In this document: positions 25,159-35,660 of the stretch, piece after piece
Layout: each line of letters opens with the position of its first letter
Numbering within the stretch: position 1 is the first letter of the stretch
Assembly: GCA_036768485.1 (NCBI GenBank)
Contig: JAVLUZ010000771.1
Location: 612,862 to 676,861 of the forward strand
Length of the DNA: 64,000 bases
Reading direction: 5' to 3'
From: Mermis nigrescens
Lineage: Eukaryota; Nematoda; Enoplea; Mermithida; Mermithidae
Position numbers and translations under genes: made by a program
The notes under the pieces: model-generated
Told to the model about the DNA's origin: nothing
The model's input: only the letters and a program-made list of their open reading frames with translations
The model's database searches: none

Positions 25159-26053
25159 TATAATCTACTCAAATTCTCAAGCAGTGTGGAGCCACAACCT
25201 GAACAATTGAGTGCATACATGGGAAGCGACCGAATTTCGCGGGTCAGGTTGAGGCGAAACTGGCAAAAATCGCAAAAAATGTGCCAAAAATTCAAGTGTT
25301 TCAATAAAAATGATTGAATATGCATAAATATGTATGTACGCTTGTATGTTAAATTCTTGTTTTATTTACAATTCTCGATCTTACGAAAAGTATTCATAAT
25401 GGAAATACCGAACATAATATTTTTTTAAAGGGAATAAGTTTCGTAATGCTATCATCCCTAAAGCTATTCTTGATTTTAATTCATAAATTAATTAATCAAT
25501 TAACGATTTATTCACTTTATTTTATTATTTAATTCATCGATTTCATTAGATTAATTTTATGTAATTTTACTCTTCCTCCTTTAGCTGTTTCCTAGCTCAT
25601 TGAAATTTAAAGCATGTCTAAAAGTAAATAATTATTGAATGCACGGCATTACGCCGTCAGATTTATTCACTTCCACCAACTATACTATACTTTGTAGAAT
25701 GCATGTTTATGGGGAAGAACTTTCCTCATGTGGGCTTTGGGATTCGTAAAATCGTACAATCAATCAGAAAGTCTAAATATAAGTAGATGTACGTGCGATT
25801 TTATTTTTAATTAATGCCCAACTTTAAAAAAGTCGTTAAACTGAACCCTGAACATATAGAACTGATCTCAGGCCGATCAGTGTACCTGTTTACTGAGAAA
25901 AATGTTGGCACGCAACCGAATGAGCGAATTATGTTTGAAGTCTGGGCTCACCAGAAGAAGAAAACGTAAACAATATCTGATAGAAGTGAATCAAATTTGA
26001 AACGAAAGCTGCATTTGTGAAAATAACTTCTTTGCAAAAGTACTTATGACCAG

Positions 26054-26347
26054 ACATGCACGTTGGGGGTTGGGGGTTTAGTGGGTCCTGAGTCCTGACC
26101 CTTCAGAATAAAAATGAAAAATTTTGTGAAGAAAATGATGCAAAATAAAAGCAAAAAGTAGATGAAAATTCTAAATTTTGTTCAAAACTGCTTCGAATTG
26201 ACCAAAAACTGTGTAATAACGGGATTTTAACGCTATTTTAGCGCGTATATCAGTTTTTGAAGTCATTTTAGCCGAATATAAGCTCAATTTTTGACCCCTC
26301 CCAGACCGGCTGACCTGATCCCTCACAGATCAACCGTGATGTGCATC
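26054..26347 (+). mobile_element. MITE, family 3 (first of a tandem pair)
   Basis: Starts CAGACATGCACGTTGGGGG and ends near GTGCATCTATG. The flanks CTTATGAC and CTCATGAC match at 7 of 8 bases. Internal wording matches the next copy. Confidence 0.65.
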
Positions 26348-26370
26348 TATGCTCATGACCATCATGACCA

Positions 26371-26649
26371 GACATGCACGTGAGAGGGATCGGGGGTCTA
26401 GACCACCAGGACGGAAAAATGGAGAATTTTCTCGGGAAAACGAAATAAAATGAAGGTCGGAAATTATGAAAATGGAACTTTTCCTTCAAAAGTCCTTCAA
26501 ATTCATCAGAAATTTTATAATAACGTACCTTTAAAACTATTTTAGCGCTCATACCAGTTTTTGGGGTCATTCCAGCCCGAAAAGTTCAATCTTAGCCCTC
26601 TTCCCAGACCGGCTGATCCCCCCCCTAATCAGCTGTTCTGTGCATCATA
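26371..26649 (+). mobile_element. MITE, family 3 (second of a tandem pair)
   Basis: Starts CAGACATGCACGTGAGAGGG. It is followed by CTTATGAC, again resembling the shared target next to the first copy. There is no coding capacity. Confidence 0.65.
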
Positions 26650-27089
26650 TGCTTATGACTATATATAGATATCGTTTTTTATAGTGCACGACGTAAGGAA
26701 AGCAATGTCCGGAAAAACTTCTTACTTCGTCATTAATTTTTCCGGCGAGTTTCACTCCAAGCAACATTACTGCCTACGATTTAAAATAATTTGATCAGCG
26801 TGTGACTTTGGGTCTGGTTGCACAGGCGCTTGGCCAAAAATTCCGAAAAGAATATCAATGTTGAACTACAGCAGAGCGTGCAATAAGTGGCAGTTTTTAA
26901 TAGGAGTTACGCTTCTATTCTTCCTGAAAAATCAGAGATGAAACTCGGCATAAAATAGAATATTATCTTTCTAATGAAAACTTGATAAATACAAATTTCG
27001 CTTTAATTTGAGTCAACTTCAAAGAAGTAGGTAGGTATACATAGCCAAGCACACATGTATATGCTTAAGAGGGGGCATAGGTTCAGATC

Positions 27090-27346
27090 CATAGGTGAGC
27101 AGCACCGAAATTCTGGGGGTGAAAAAATTTTCAAAGGTCAAAAATGGTCTTAAAAGTGGTCGTAGGGCGAAAAAAACACCATTTTTCGACGTTTCTCATC
27201 GAGCACTATCCAATGGCATCAAAAAATCGCTAAAAAAGCAAAAAAAATTTCAAAATTCGAATTCTGGGGGGGATATTTTGATTCCTAGGGGGGTATTTCA
27301 ACTTCTGGGGGTGCATACCTCAAACCCCCTCCCACGCCCATGTGTG
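27090..27346 (-). mobile_element. hAT-like MITE, family 1
   Basis: Reverse copy from CATAGGTGAGCAGC to GCCCATGTGTG, with GTTCAGA-containing flanks on both sides (27081-27089 and 27347-27354). Confidence 0.85.
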
Positions 27347-27465
27347 GTTCAGACCTTTCCTCTGAGAATCCGCCAGACCTCCTAAAATTGATAAATTCCC
27401 CAAGCTGTATTTTAGGCATGTTTTTTAGGGATTTTTGTCAGTTTTACACCAACCGATCTTTGGAA

Positions 27466-27711
27466 AGGTCAGCCGGTCAGGGGTCAACAATTGAGCTATT
27501 TGGGCCAAAAATGAGCTCGAAAACTGGTATGAGCGCTAAAATAGCGTTGGGACTACGTTATTACATAGTTTCTGGTCAATTTGAATCACTTTTGAAGAAA
27601 ATTTCGAATTTTAATCTATTATCGCCTTCATTTTGCCTCAATTTTCCCGCAAATTTTCCAGTTTTCCATTCGAAGGTAAGACTCCCTCCAATCCCGTCAC
27701 GTGCATGTCTG
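27466..27711 (-). mobile_element. MITE, family 3
   Basis: Reverse-oriented relative of the 26-kb copies, ending CACGTGCATGTCTG. It lies just upstream of the secreted-peptide exon at 27786, so it may overlap that gene's promoter or 5' intron. Ends are approximate. Confidence 0.55.
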
Positions 27712-27785
27712 TTTATGGATTCGTTATGTGTTTAACTTATAAATTTTGGTTGCTAAAGTTACGCTGGTCCATTCATTCAGCAATC

Positions 27786-28037
27786 ATGCCGGCGAAGCTA
27801 ATCGCTCTATTATTTTTCCTCACGTCAGCTCTCATTTTAACGAGTCGTTCTAACGCCAGATTTGTCAATAGGGCTAGGGCTGTATTGCAGCAACAGGAGA
27901 TTGCTGCAATCGACCAACAGCGCTCAAGAAAGAAACGAAACACGAAAAGATTTAAATTACCTTACACTACAAATCGGTATCCACTTGGTAAACCTGGAGA
28001 CTATGATCCTTGTGCTCGAGATTTAGCTTTTTGCTAG
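27786..28037 (+). CDS. secreted peptide precursor with C-terminal CX6C peptide
   Basis: An 83-residue ORF that I do not recognise as a named family. Residues 1-24 form a clear signal peptide (MPAKLIALLFFLTSALILTS and on). Then comes a short spacer, a furin-type site RSRKKR at 46-51 and a dibasic KR at 54-55. This leaves a 28-residue C-terminal peptide starting FKLPYTTNRYPL and ending DYDPCARDLAFC, whose two cysteines (76 and 83) could close a six-residue loop. The layout is that of a peptide hormone or a small secreted effector. CX6C at the C-terminus is the spacing of allatostatin-C peptides, but their FN core is absent. A possible splice acceptor (TTCATTCAG) lies five bases before the ATG, suggesting a 5' UTR intron. 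A polyadenylation signal follows. Confidence 0.75.
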   Translation: MPAKLIALLFFLTSALILTSRSNARFVNRARAVLQQQEIAAIDQQRSRKKRNTKRFKLPYTTNRYPLGKPGDYDPCARDLAFC

Positions 28038-28098
28038 TATATGGTACGGGTACGCATAGGTACCTTTTGCGGATTCTGAAGACGTTCTCATAGCATAT

Positions 28099-28104
28099 AA
28101 TAAA
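28099..28104 (+). terminator. AATAAA polyadenylation signal
   Basis: Lies 62 bp after the stop of the 27786 peptide gene, in the expected place and strand. Confidence 0.65.
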
Positions 28105-31100
28105 ATTAAAAGCAGAGGTACACAAGACCAGACGTGCAGGGTGGACTTAAAATTCGGAAAGAGAATATAAATTCTCGTAAAAAATAATGGAAAAAATTGT
28201 GGAGCGGAAAATTTTTTCATAATAATTTTAAAAATAAAATTTAATTTTTGATGAAAAAATTAATAAAAATCAAGGTTCAACACATTAATTGCTTACAATT
28301 ATCTAGCCGTTATTTATAGTATCGAACTTTCGATGCTACTATTTCGTTTTACCGGTTTTTCGAGGCTATTTCACGTAGTGCAGCTGAAAGGAGAAAAAGT
28401 TCATAGACTTTATCTTTCGAATATTTCTGAAATACAGCCTTACTGTGCTCATTCCTATATGTACATTGTGCATGATAGATTATTTCTACATTTTGTAGCT
28501 TATTACTGCAACTAGACATGCACTCGGGCTACATTAGGTCTATAACCATTGAACGAAATTTTTTCGAGGAATATTATGCATATTAAAAGGCAAGAATAGC
28601 TGAAAATCAATACTATTGCAAAAGTGTTTAAAATTGATCAGAAATTGTGGATTCCCCAGACCGGTCATGCTCGCATCTGTGGCCGTTGTTTACTATTAAA
28701 AGATTGGTACCGTTTGTTTATAATTTTGACAGTCCAAACAACCCACTTAGAATCAGAAGAGTTTTCTTGAATATTTGTGATACTAATTTGGAAAAAAATT
28801 TATCAATCCAACCCCATCATGTGCCCGTGCGGTAGGATGTCTTTGACCTGGACACATTAAGGCAGACACTATAAAGTTTCCATCCTTGATTTGTAATGCC
28901 CCCGAGATTTAAAAAATGGATCTAGCTTCAAATAAAATAGATAGGTACCCCTTATACTCTATTCGACACAATTTGCATTGCCGGTTGCATTTACAAGTAG
29001 GTATCGGTACATTAACAGCAACCGAATTCTAGGGTCGAGGTGGTGAAAACTGGCAAGAATTCAAACAAGCATCTGAACATTAAATTCGTGGGGGCTTTAG
29101 ATTTGTTTGGATGGGGTTGCCGAATTCTCGGAGGGTGGAGCCTATAGACCCCAAACCCTCCACTCTTTTCCACGCCTATATGCGTGGTAGGAACGTGTTG
29201 TTGTTGGTACACTCACACATGCGTCGTATGAACGCCTGGGCTGGACCTATCTTATGGTGGTCTAAAATCTTCAATACACAAAAAAACGGCTGATAGGCGC
29301 GAAAATTATCACCTTCCGACGTCCCTCATCACCCACTCCAGGAATGAAGCGATATAAAGTGAAAGAAGGCTTTAAAAAATGAGATTCTTCGACTTTATAT
29401 TCTAGTGTGGTCTAGAATTTTCATCACGGTTTGTGTGTCAAACTAGTATTTATATGAGCAGTCAATTTAGCTTTCTCTACTGTTTTTTGATAGTTTCATT
29501 ATCTTTTTTCAACCAAAACACGAAACGTATGTACGACTCATCATACAAAAGTTGTAAGAAAAAATAAATTTGAAAGGAGGCCTGACTGGATTCCCAAAAT
29601 CTGGATCATGGAATAATTTTTAATTTTTTCCGCCTTTACGCGATTTGTTGATGCCACTTAATAGAGCTTGAGTAAAGAACGTCGCAAAATGGTTGCTTTT
29701 CCGCCCCTACCATCAAATTTTTGCACCTTACCCTTACAACCACACGTGGGCGTGGGGAGTTTGGGGGTATGCATCCCCCGGAACCAAAATACCCCCAGAA
29801 ATCACGATACCCCCCAAAATTCAATTTTTGAAAATTTTTTCGTTTTTTTCGCAATTTTTTGATGCCAATGGATAGTGCTTGATGAGAAACGTCGAAAAAT
29901 TGTGTTTTTATCGCCATACCACCATTTTTAAGGCTATTTTTCGACCTTTGAAAAATCTTGCACCCCCCCCCGGAATTTTTTGCTGCCCACGTATGCTTAC
30001 AACTCTTATACTTCCATCACACACTTGAAAATTTTGATGCTACCAATACATTTTGCTTTTAGTTACTAATCTTCGAATCTTAATGATATTCCGATAAATG
30101 ACTTATACCACATAAACATCATTGAAAAGTTTCATTGGATTTATTCTACTAGTTGCTAAAAATATCGATATTAATAAGCATTAAAAAATTGAAATAGATG
30201 TACATAAATATTACCAAATTTGACTATTTTGCGGCATTATCGCACTGAATCTGAACGATATGAAATATAGGTGGCTGGGGACTGGTCAAATGATTTGATT
30301 GACCCCTACAGAAAACGTAGGTGAAATCATATATACTTTATGCATCTATTAAATTAACAATCCTTCTACTTCCCTTAAGAATAACGTTTACAATAGATTT
30401 TTTTCAATTAAAATAGATTTTGCGGAATCTTTATAAAGGGTGTCAAAATTATTCTGAGGCGAGCATGTTTTTTCATCATTTCAGAATACAGACGGACAAT
30501 GTTTAACTTTTTTTCAAAAAATGAATTTGTTTTTAATTCAAATATTAATAAGCCTCCCGAAGAAATCGTGTGAAACTACAATTTTTCTCGCTATCCAATT
30601 AATCTATTATGTATTTATCCCTGCTGAAATAAATAGTATTAAGCGTAAGTTTTGCTGTGTGGAAATCCTTCCACCCTCTGTTACTTATCGAATGGTAATT
30701 TATAAATCAGCTTTTGTGTGAAAAAGTCACTTTTAATTCCAGAGCATTCTGATAAGTCTTGAAGTTTGCTACTTGTCCATCGAATTAACAAAGCTGAACG
30801 ACATCAGATATGATTGAATAAGTATGAATAGCCTGATCATCAATTCACACTTACAAAAAATTCCTGAATGCTTCGTATGAGTTATTTTTCCGAAAGATTC
30901 ATCATTTTTTATCTTGTGTGCGTATAAACAGATGTATTGAGCATTGTCCTGTAGGATAGTGTCTATTTGTGCTTCTTTTTTGTTATGGAATGCTTGGAGC
31001 TTTTATCGGCTTTCAGCGTCATGTGGCACATTATTCAACTTGATCTTGAGCGGATGATCTTCTTGCTCGTTATACAAAATATCTGCTATGAAAAGCTTTT

Positions 31101-32375
31101 TCCGAATACGCATTTAAATACATTCTAAATATGAACGTCTTATAAGGCGCCATGATTTTCTTTTAAATTTTTAAAATTATGATTGAGAATGTAAAATTAA
31201 AATATTGAATTAAAAGGATTAAACTCTGAGAAATCGATCAAACAAAACATGTAAAATCGCTAATGACAGCGGGACTTTGGATATTCTAGATCATGTGCTC
31301 AGTTTACAGGTTTTGAAATTATTTAATAGCTAATAACTTGGAAAAAATTAAATTTTGAATTAATTTTACGACTGGAGTTTCAAAGGTAGAGGAGTAAAAC
31401 GATTAAAATATAAATAGAAAGAGATTTAAATAGATGCTAAAAGCGATTTTCTAAGACATAGACGTCCAAGATGGTAAAAACCTAAATTGTGGAGAGTTTG
31501 GAAATTTGCCAAGGTTAGACAAGGCCGAAAACTGGCAAAAAGACATATATCGATATTCCTAGTCAAGTTCTATCCAATTGCATTGAAAGCGTTTGCGAAA
31601 AACGAGAATGCGTAATGAATAGGCTGAAAATTTTTAATTCAAATATTTCTTCAATTACTTTACTTTAATTTTCATCTGATTTTCTATAAAGTGAAACTGT
31701 AATAAAATTTTAATAAAATAATAGAAATATAAACGAAAAAATATAAATAAATAAGATCGCAAAAATGAATAAAAATACGAAATAAATAATTGAAATTGCA
31801 ACTATTCTGCTCTAATTTTATTTTATATTCCGAAAATTCTGCAAGCTTGTGGCAGTCAAATTTTGGAGTATAACAAATCCCGGAAAAACATAAGTAATTT
31901 ATCCCAGTAGGACTTCCTTATTTCGAAAATTTTAAATTCTAAGCCTCTAAGGCCCTAAAAAACTTATTATTATTATTATAGAAAGCTACTACAGACTTTC
32001 CGAAAATTTGTCGAAAATGAGTAAAACAAGATCCTAAATACGTAGTTCCTAATTTGTTTTTCAAAACAGACTAGAATGGGCAGCAATTATTTTCTGAGGA
32101 GGAGTCCTAAGGGCCTAATTGTCCAAAATGCACAAAAATTCAATTCTGGAAGGGGTCTAACAATTTAGGGATCCACCGGATTCTCGAGGGTCCAGCCAGA
32201 CTCCAGGCTCTCTCCAAACCCCCCCCACGCCCATGTGTGGTCTCATAGTGTAAGTACATACTTACTTAGTTTGAAGTGAATTCGGCATTCACTCGTTTAC
32301 TGAAATATTATTAAGCGATAAAAAATAATAAATCGTCACATTTTTTAAATCAGGCCCTTCTTTGTTTTAGCGATT
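28105..32375. other. intergenic DNA including duplicated segment A
   Basis: Up to about 30.0 kb I see only repeats: MITE 29741-29995 and an older MITE-like block near 29010-29200. From about 30.0 kb to 32.37 kb the sequence is a diverged direct copy of the DNA before the peptide genes at 43.05 and 48.98 kb. Examples are CTTTTGTGTGAAAAAGTCAC near 30710 and the TGTGCGTATAAACAGATGTA block near 30917. Frames in it are broken in different places in the different copies, so I treat it as non-coding. A MITE-like block lies at 32090-32250. Confidence 0.65.
29741..29995 (+). mobile_element. hAT-like MITE, family 1, perfect target-site duplication
   Basis: 255 bp from CACACGTGGGCGTGGGG to TGCCCACGTATG, with CTTACAAC at 29733-29740 and CTTACAAC at 29996-30003. 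Confidence 0.92.
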
Positions 32376-32430
32376 ATGTTGTCGATCAAAACTCTATTCG
32401 TCTTCATATTTCTGGCATTCCTTTTGACCA
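32376..32430 (+). CDS. secreted peptide precursor A, exon 1 (signal peptide)
   Basis: Encodes MLSIKTLFVFIFLAFLLT, a hydrophobic signal peptide core, plus one base of a split codon. The ATG lies five bases after an AG acceptor (TTTGTTTTAG at 32361-32370), so a 5' UTR intron probably precedes it. The proposed donor is GT at 32431-32432, inside the left end of a hAT-like MITE. Splicing to 32791 keeps the reading frame. Without splicing, the frame continues into the MITE and stops soon after. I do not recognise the family. Confidence 0.65.
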
Positions 32431-32801
32431 GTAGCGTAGCTAGCCTTCTGAATTTGAGGGGAGACGAAAATTTCGAATTTGGATATCTAAACATCTACTT
32501 GTTCATAGGCAAAATAATTTAGTGTTTGAGCTTTACTAAGCAAAATCTCCTCATATGAAGCGAAAATAATTTTGTGAAATTCAACTTGATTTTAATTAAA
32601 TAAACAAATGTGTTGTACGTAAAGAAATAAATAAGGCGCGAAGCGCTTAAAAATTTAGAGTTTAGTAGCTGACAGTCTTAAAATCTATTCTGGAGGTCTT
32701 AATAATTTACATTTTTTTCTCTTCAGGGGACTTATGTAAAAAGTACTCATACTTTCGAATTTTTCGGGGCTCTACCCTCACCCCCCACAGCTACGCCCCT
32801 G
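32429..32801. mobile_element. hAT-like MITE that forms most of the intron of peptide gene A
   Basis: A 373-bp element with ends CAGTAGCGTAGCTAG and CAGCTACGCCCCTG, an imperfect inverted repeat of the common CAGGGGCGTAGCTA type. It is flanked by CTTTTGAC (32421-32428) and CTTTCAAT (32802-32809), a diverged 8-bp duplication. The related gene at 43052 has a shorter copy (43111-43347) at the same codon with flanks CTTTCAGC and CTTTCAAC (7/8). GT at 32431 and AG at 32789-32790 lie inside the inverted ends, and splicing there is in frame. Confidence 0.75.
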
Positions 32802-33056
32802 CTTTCAATGATTCTTGAAGTCGATGCCGAAGTTGAATCGCCAAGCGCGAATAATGCCGAAAAAAGCGCATTAAACAAGCGAAGCAACGTCGAATCCACT
32901 TGGGAATTAAATCGAAAGCGTAGGGGCGGCGCCTTTACTAGGCCGCCTGAACATGGAGAAAGTGGGTCCAGTGGACCAATTAAAAAGAAATGTTGTTATG
33001 TTTGTCTTGATCGCGTTTGCAAAAGAGGCTTATCCGAAACATTTGATGAGAGTTGA
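32791..33056 (+). CDS. secreted peptide precursor A, exon 2
   Basis: After the split codon the exon reads TPLLSMILEVDAEVESPS and continues to a stop at 33054-33056, for a 106-residue precursor. The first ten codons partly come from the MITE end. The rest is hydrophilic, with dibasic processing sites (NKR, NRKRR, KKK, CKR) separating short segments. The C-terminal one holds four cysteines as CC-X2-C-X4-C (CCYVCLDRVC). The design suits a processed neuropeptide, toxin-like peptide or effector, but no family is recognised. Removing the MITE and one copy of its target duplication also restores an open frame running from the signal peptide into LSMILEVDAE, which supports this as the original gene. 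Confidence 0.7.
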
Positions 33057-33154
33057 GACTGGCATTTTTAGAGCCTAATTTTCTCGTACTAATTATTCGT
33101 TAAAGTCCACGGAATTCATTCAAAAATGTGATAGAGTAGACTTGTTGTTTAAAA

Positions 33155-33160
33155 AATAAA
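33155..33160 (+). terminator. AATAAA polyadenylation signal
   Basis: Lies 99 bp after the stop codon of peptide gene A, same strand. Confidence 0.6.
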
Positions 33161-33207
33161 AAGAAATCAGCAAATTAAGCTACGATTGTGTTTTAAGATT
33201 TCGGTCG

Positions 33208-33301
33208 TGTCCCAACATTTCCAACGCGAAGTTTCAACATTCTTAACGCGAGTTCCAACATTTCCATCTGCTCAATATTACCAGCATCCCTACATTCCCA
33301 C
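33208..33301. repeat. CCAACATTCCCACC-type minisatellite, block 1
   Basis: Irregular pyrimidine-rich repeats such as CCCAACATTTCCAACGCGAAG and TTCAACATTCTTAACGCGAG. The block continues after the nested MITEs (33831-33928), and a related block occurs at 35117-35224. Confidence 0.75.
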
Positions 33302-33830
33302 CATAGGTGGGCAGCACCGAAATTCTGGGGGAGGGGGTGAAAAAATTTTCAAAGGTCAAAAAATGGTCTTAAAAGTGGTCGTATGGCGAGGAAACACCAT
33401 TTTTCGACGTTCCTCATCGAGCACTATCCAATGGCATCAAAAAATCGCTAAAAAAGCAAAAAAAATTTTAGAATTTGAATTCTGGGGGGGTATTTTGATT
33501 TCTGGGGGGGGTATTTCAACTCCTGGGGGGTGCATACCACACCAGGGCGTGGGGGTTCGGGGGTATGCACCCCCCAGAAACCAAAATACCCCCCCAGAAA
33601 TCAAAACCCCCCCCAGAATTCAATTTTTGGAAATTTTTCTCGTTTGTTTTGCAATTTTTTGATGCCAATGGATAGTGCTTGATGAGAAACGTCGAAAAAT
33701 GGTGTTTTTATCGCCATACCACCATTTTTAAGGCCATTTTTTGACCTTCAAAAATCTTGGACCCCCCAGAAATTTCTTGCTGCCCACGTATGGTGCATAC
33801 CCCCAAACCCTCCCCCCACACCCATATGTG
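33302..33830 (-). mobile_element. family-1 MITE interrupted by a second family-1 MITE
   Basis: The outer element runs from CATAGGTGGGCAGC to CCCATATGTG in reverse orientation and is split by the inner copy at 33538-33792. ATTCCCAC occurs on both sides (33294-33301 and 33831-33838). That octamer is also a motif of the surrounding minisatellite, so by itself it is weak evidence for a target-site duplication. Confidence 0.88.
33538..33792 (+). mobile_element. family-1 MITE nested inside another copy
   Basis: 255 bp from CACACCAGGGCGTGGGGG to TGCCCACGTATG. The target GTGCATAC is duplicated exactly at 33530-33537 and 33793-33800. Removing the insert and one target copy restores the outer element's normal GGGTGCATACCCCC sequence. 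Confidence 0.95.
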
Positions 33831-35116
33831 ATTCCCACTATCCCAATGTTCCCACCGTCCCAACACTTCCAACGTACCAACATTCCCACCGAACTAGCAC
33901 TCCCACCACGAGTCCCACCCAACCAGACATGCTCGCTGAGAGAGGAGGAGGGTTCGGCGTATAGACCCCGAATGAAAAATGAAAGATTTTTCCCTGAAAA
34001 CACACTCTGAGAAAAAAAGCCTATTAAAGCATTTAACGAGGGAAATTTTTAAAATTCATGTTAACAAATAAATAGAAAATTTCTAATAATATGGCTTCCA
34101 GACCGACATGAAAAAGAAATTTTTTGAGAAATTCAAATGGTCCATGACCATAAATGATTGCAAAGTACATACATGCATACCCATACTTTATCCCGTAAAG
34201 TATTTTAGGTCAATCCCTCCGCTCCCCGTGAATTTTCCCCTGTGGCCAGAAACATGAGGTGATCAGTGCCAGGGCTGGATTTAAGGGGTCCGTCCTCATT
34301 GGACAAAAATAATTAACGAGATAAAGGAAGAATATGTGATTGCAATGGTTTTTGGCCGTTACTGATCATATTTTCTCGAATTTTTCCAGCGCCTCGCGCC
34401 GGATAATACTTATTAATAACATTATTTACTTTCTTGGCGGTCCGGAAGCCATATTTTTACCCAGAGAAGCTTTTTCAGCATAAATTTATTCTATTTTCAA
34501 GCATGATTTTTCAACATTTTCAATCTACAGCGTCAGATGCTATAAATGAAGGAGATCGAGCAATGATATAAGCTTCTAAAGGTTCTTGCACTTTAATTTA
34601 ACAAATGTTCCAGCGGTCCGCTCCAGATGTTCGCTTAAATCAAGAAAATTTAATAATTTTTTCGAGCGAAATTGTCAAAACGTTTGAAATTTTTAGAAAA
34701 AATGTTACGCTAAAAGCGATTTTAAATAAAAGCAGACAATTCAAACGCCGAAAAATGCTATTTCGCACGGGAAGGGCAAATTTTTGGGCCCATTTCGGAC
34801 TGTTCTTGGAAAAGCTGAGGTACTGTTCCCCCTCCCTTAGAAAAATCCACCGGTTGAGATGAAAATATACATAAGTACACCAAAAATGTATTTTGGTAAA
34901 TTTATAAAACATAATCATCGAACACGCTAAATCATTCTGAGTCACACACTGCTTGGGATCACAGATATTCATTAAGGTGGGGATGCGAAACATCTTTGGG
35001 GCGAAAGTTTGGGGGTGAAACATTTGTGAGGCAAAATGTGTGGGGGCGAAAGTTCTGAGGGCCAAAGATCGGGGGCAATCGGGGGCAAAATGTCGGGGCG
35101 AACCTTTTGGACGCCG

Positions 35117-35224
35117 TCCCTACATACCCACCGTCCCAACCATCCCACCGCGAGTCTCAACATTCCCACCGCGAATCCTAAGTTTGCTACCGTCCAGCTT
35201 TCCCACCGTCCCAACATCCTCACA
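35117..35224. repeat. CCAACATTCCCACC-type minisatellite, block 2
   Basis: Units such as CCCACCGTCCCAACCATCCC and CTCAACATTCCCACCGCGAATC. Same family as at 33.2-33.9 kb. Confidence 0.75.
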
Positions 35225-35470
35225 CAACGGATGTTGGTAAGCGGGTGATTAGACCCCTTGAAATGCACACTCCCTCGAATTTAGCAGAGATCTCATGATT
35301 GTGCATGTTTGCGGCATTTTGTTGCGTTTTTTGCCCCATCAGTTCCTTCTTAGAATACATTGAGCAGTGTATTTTTCTGGGTATAGATGATGTGATTTTA
35401 ATTCATCAAATACATTCATAAACACATGCCTCAAGTGCGAGACAACGTTTTCATGCGCGTACATATGTAT

Positions 35471-35660
35471 ACTAGCAAAAAAATGCTCCGATGGAATAAA
35501 AAGGTAAATATACTTGGATTTCTTCATCGTCAAGGATGTTAAAGGAGGGGACTAGGTAAAATTTCCCTATAAGCGCAGAAGCCATAGGAATGTGCTAAAC
35601 AGTTAGACTTCCCCTAGACAACGCAAAAATCGAAGTATATTCTGCGGCCTGTTTAAAATG
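35471..35660 (+). mobile_element. arm fragment of the 737-bp foldback element
   Basis: Matches the left arm (ACTAGCAAAAAAATGCTCCG to GTATATTCTGCGGCC) with an internal insertion near 35583. The centre and right arm are missing. Confidence 0.75.

Larger units (their letters stand above)
21340..27785. other. intergenic region rich in MITEs
   Basis: No gene is supported. It contains four family-1 MITEs (21843-22087, 22096-22353, 23110-23332, 23640-23915), a TA-flanked element with inverted ends (24478-25158), family-3 MITEs (about 26054-26347, 26371-26649, 27466-27711) and another family-1 copy (27090-27346). Between these the sequence is AT-rich and unremarkable. Confidence 0.75.

Noticed and set aside
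32791..33056. Insulin-like A-chain reading of the CC...C...C motif
   Set aside because: Insulin A chains need CC-X3-C-X8-C and a matching B chain. Here the spacing is CC-X2-C-X4-C and no B chain is present.
33186..33662. A 158-codon frame crossing the nested MITEs
   Set aside because: It is composed of MITE and minisatellite sequence and spans two element boundaries.
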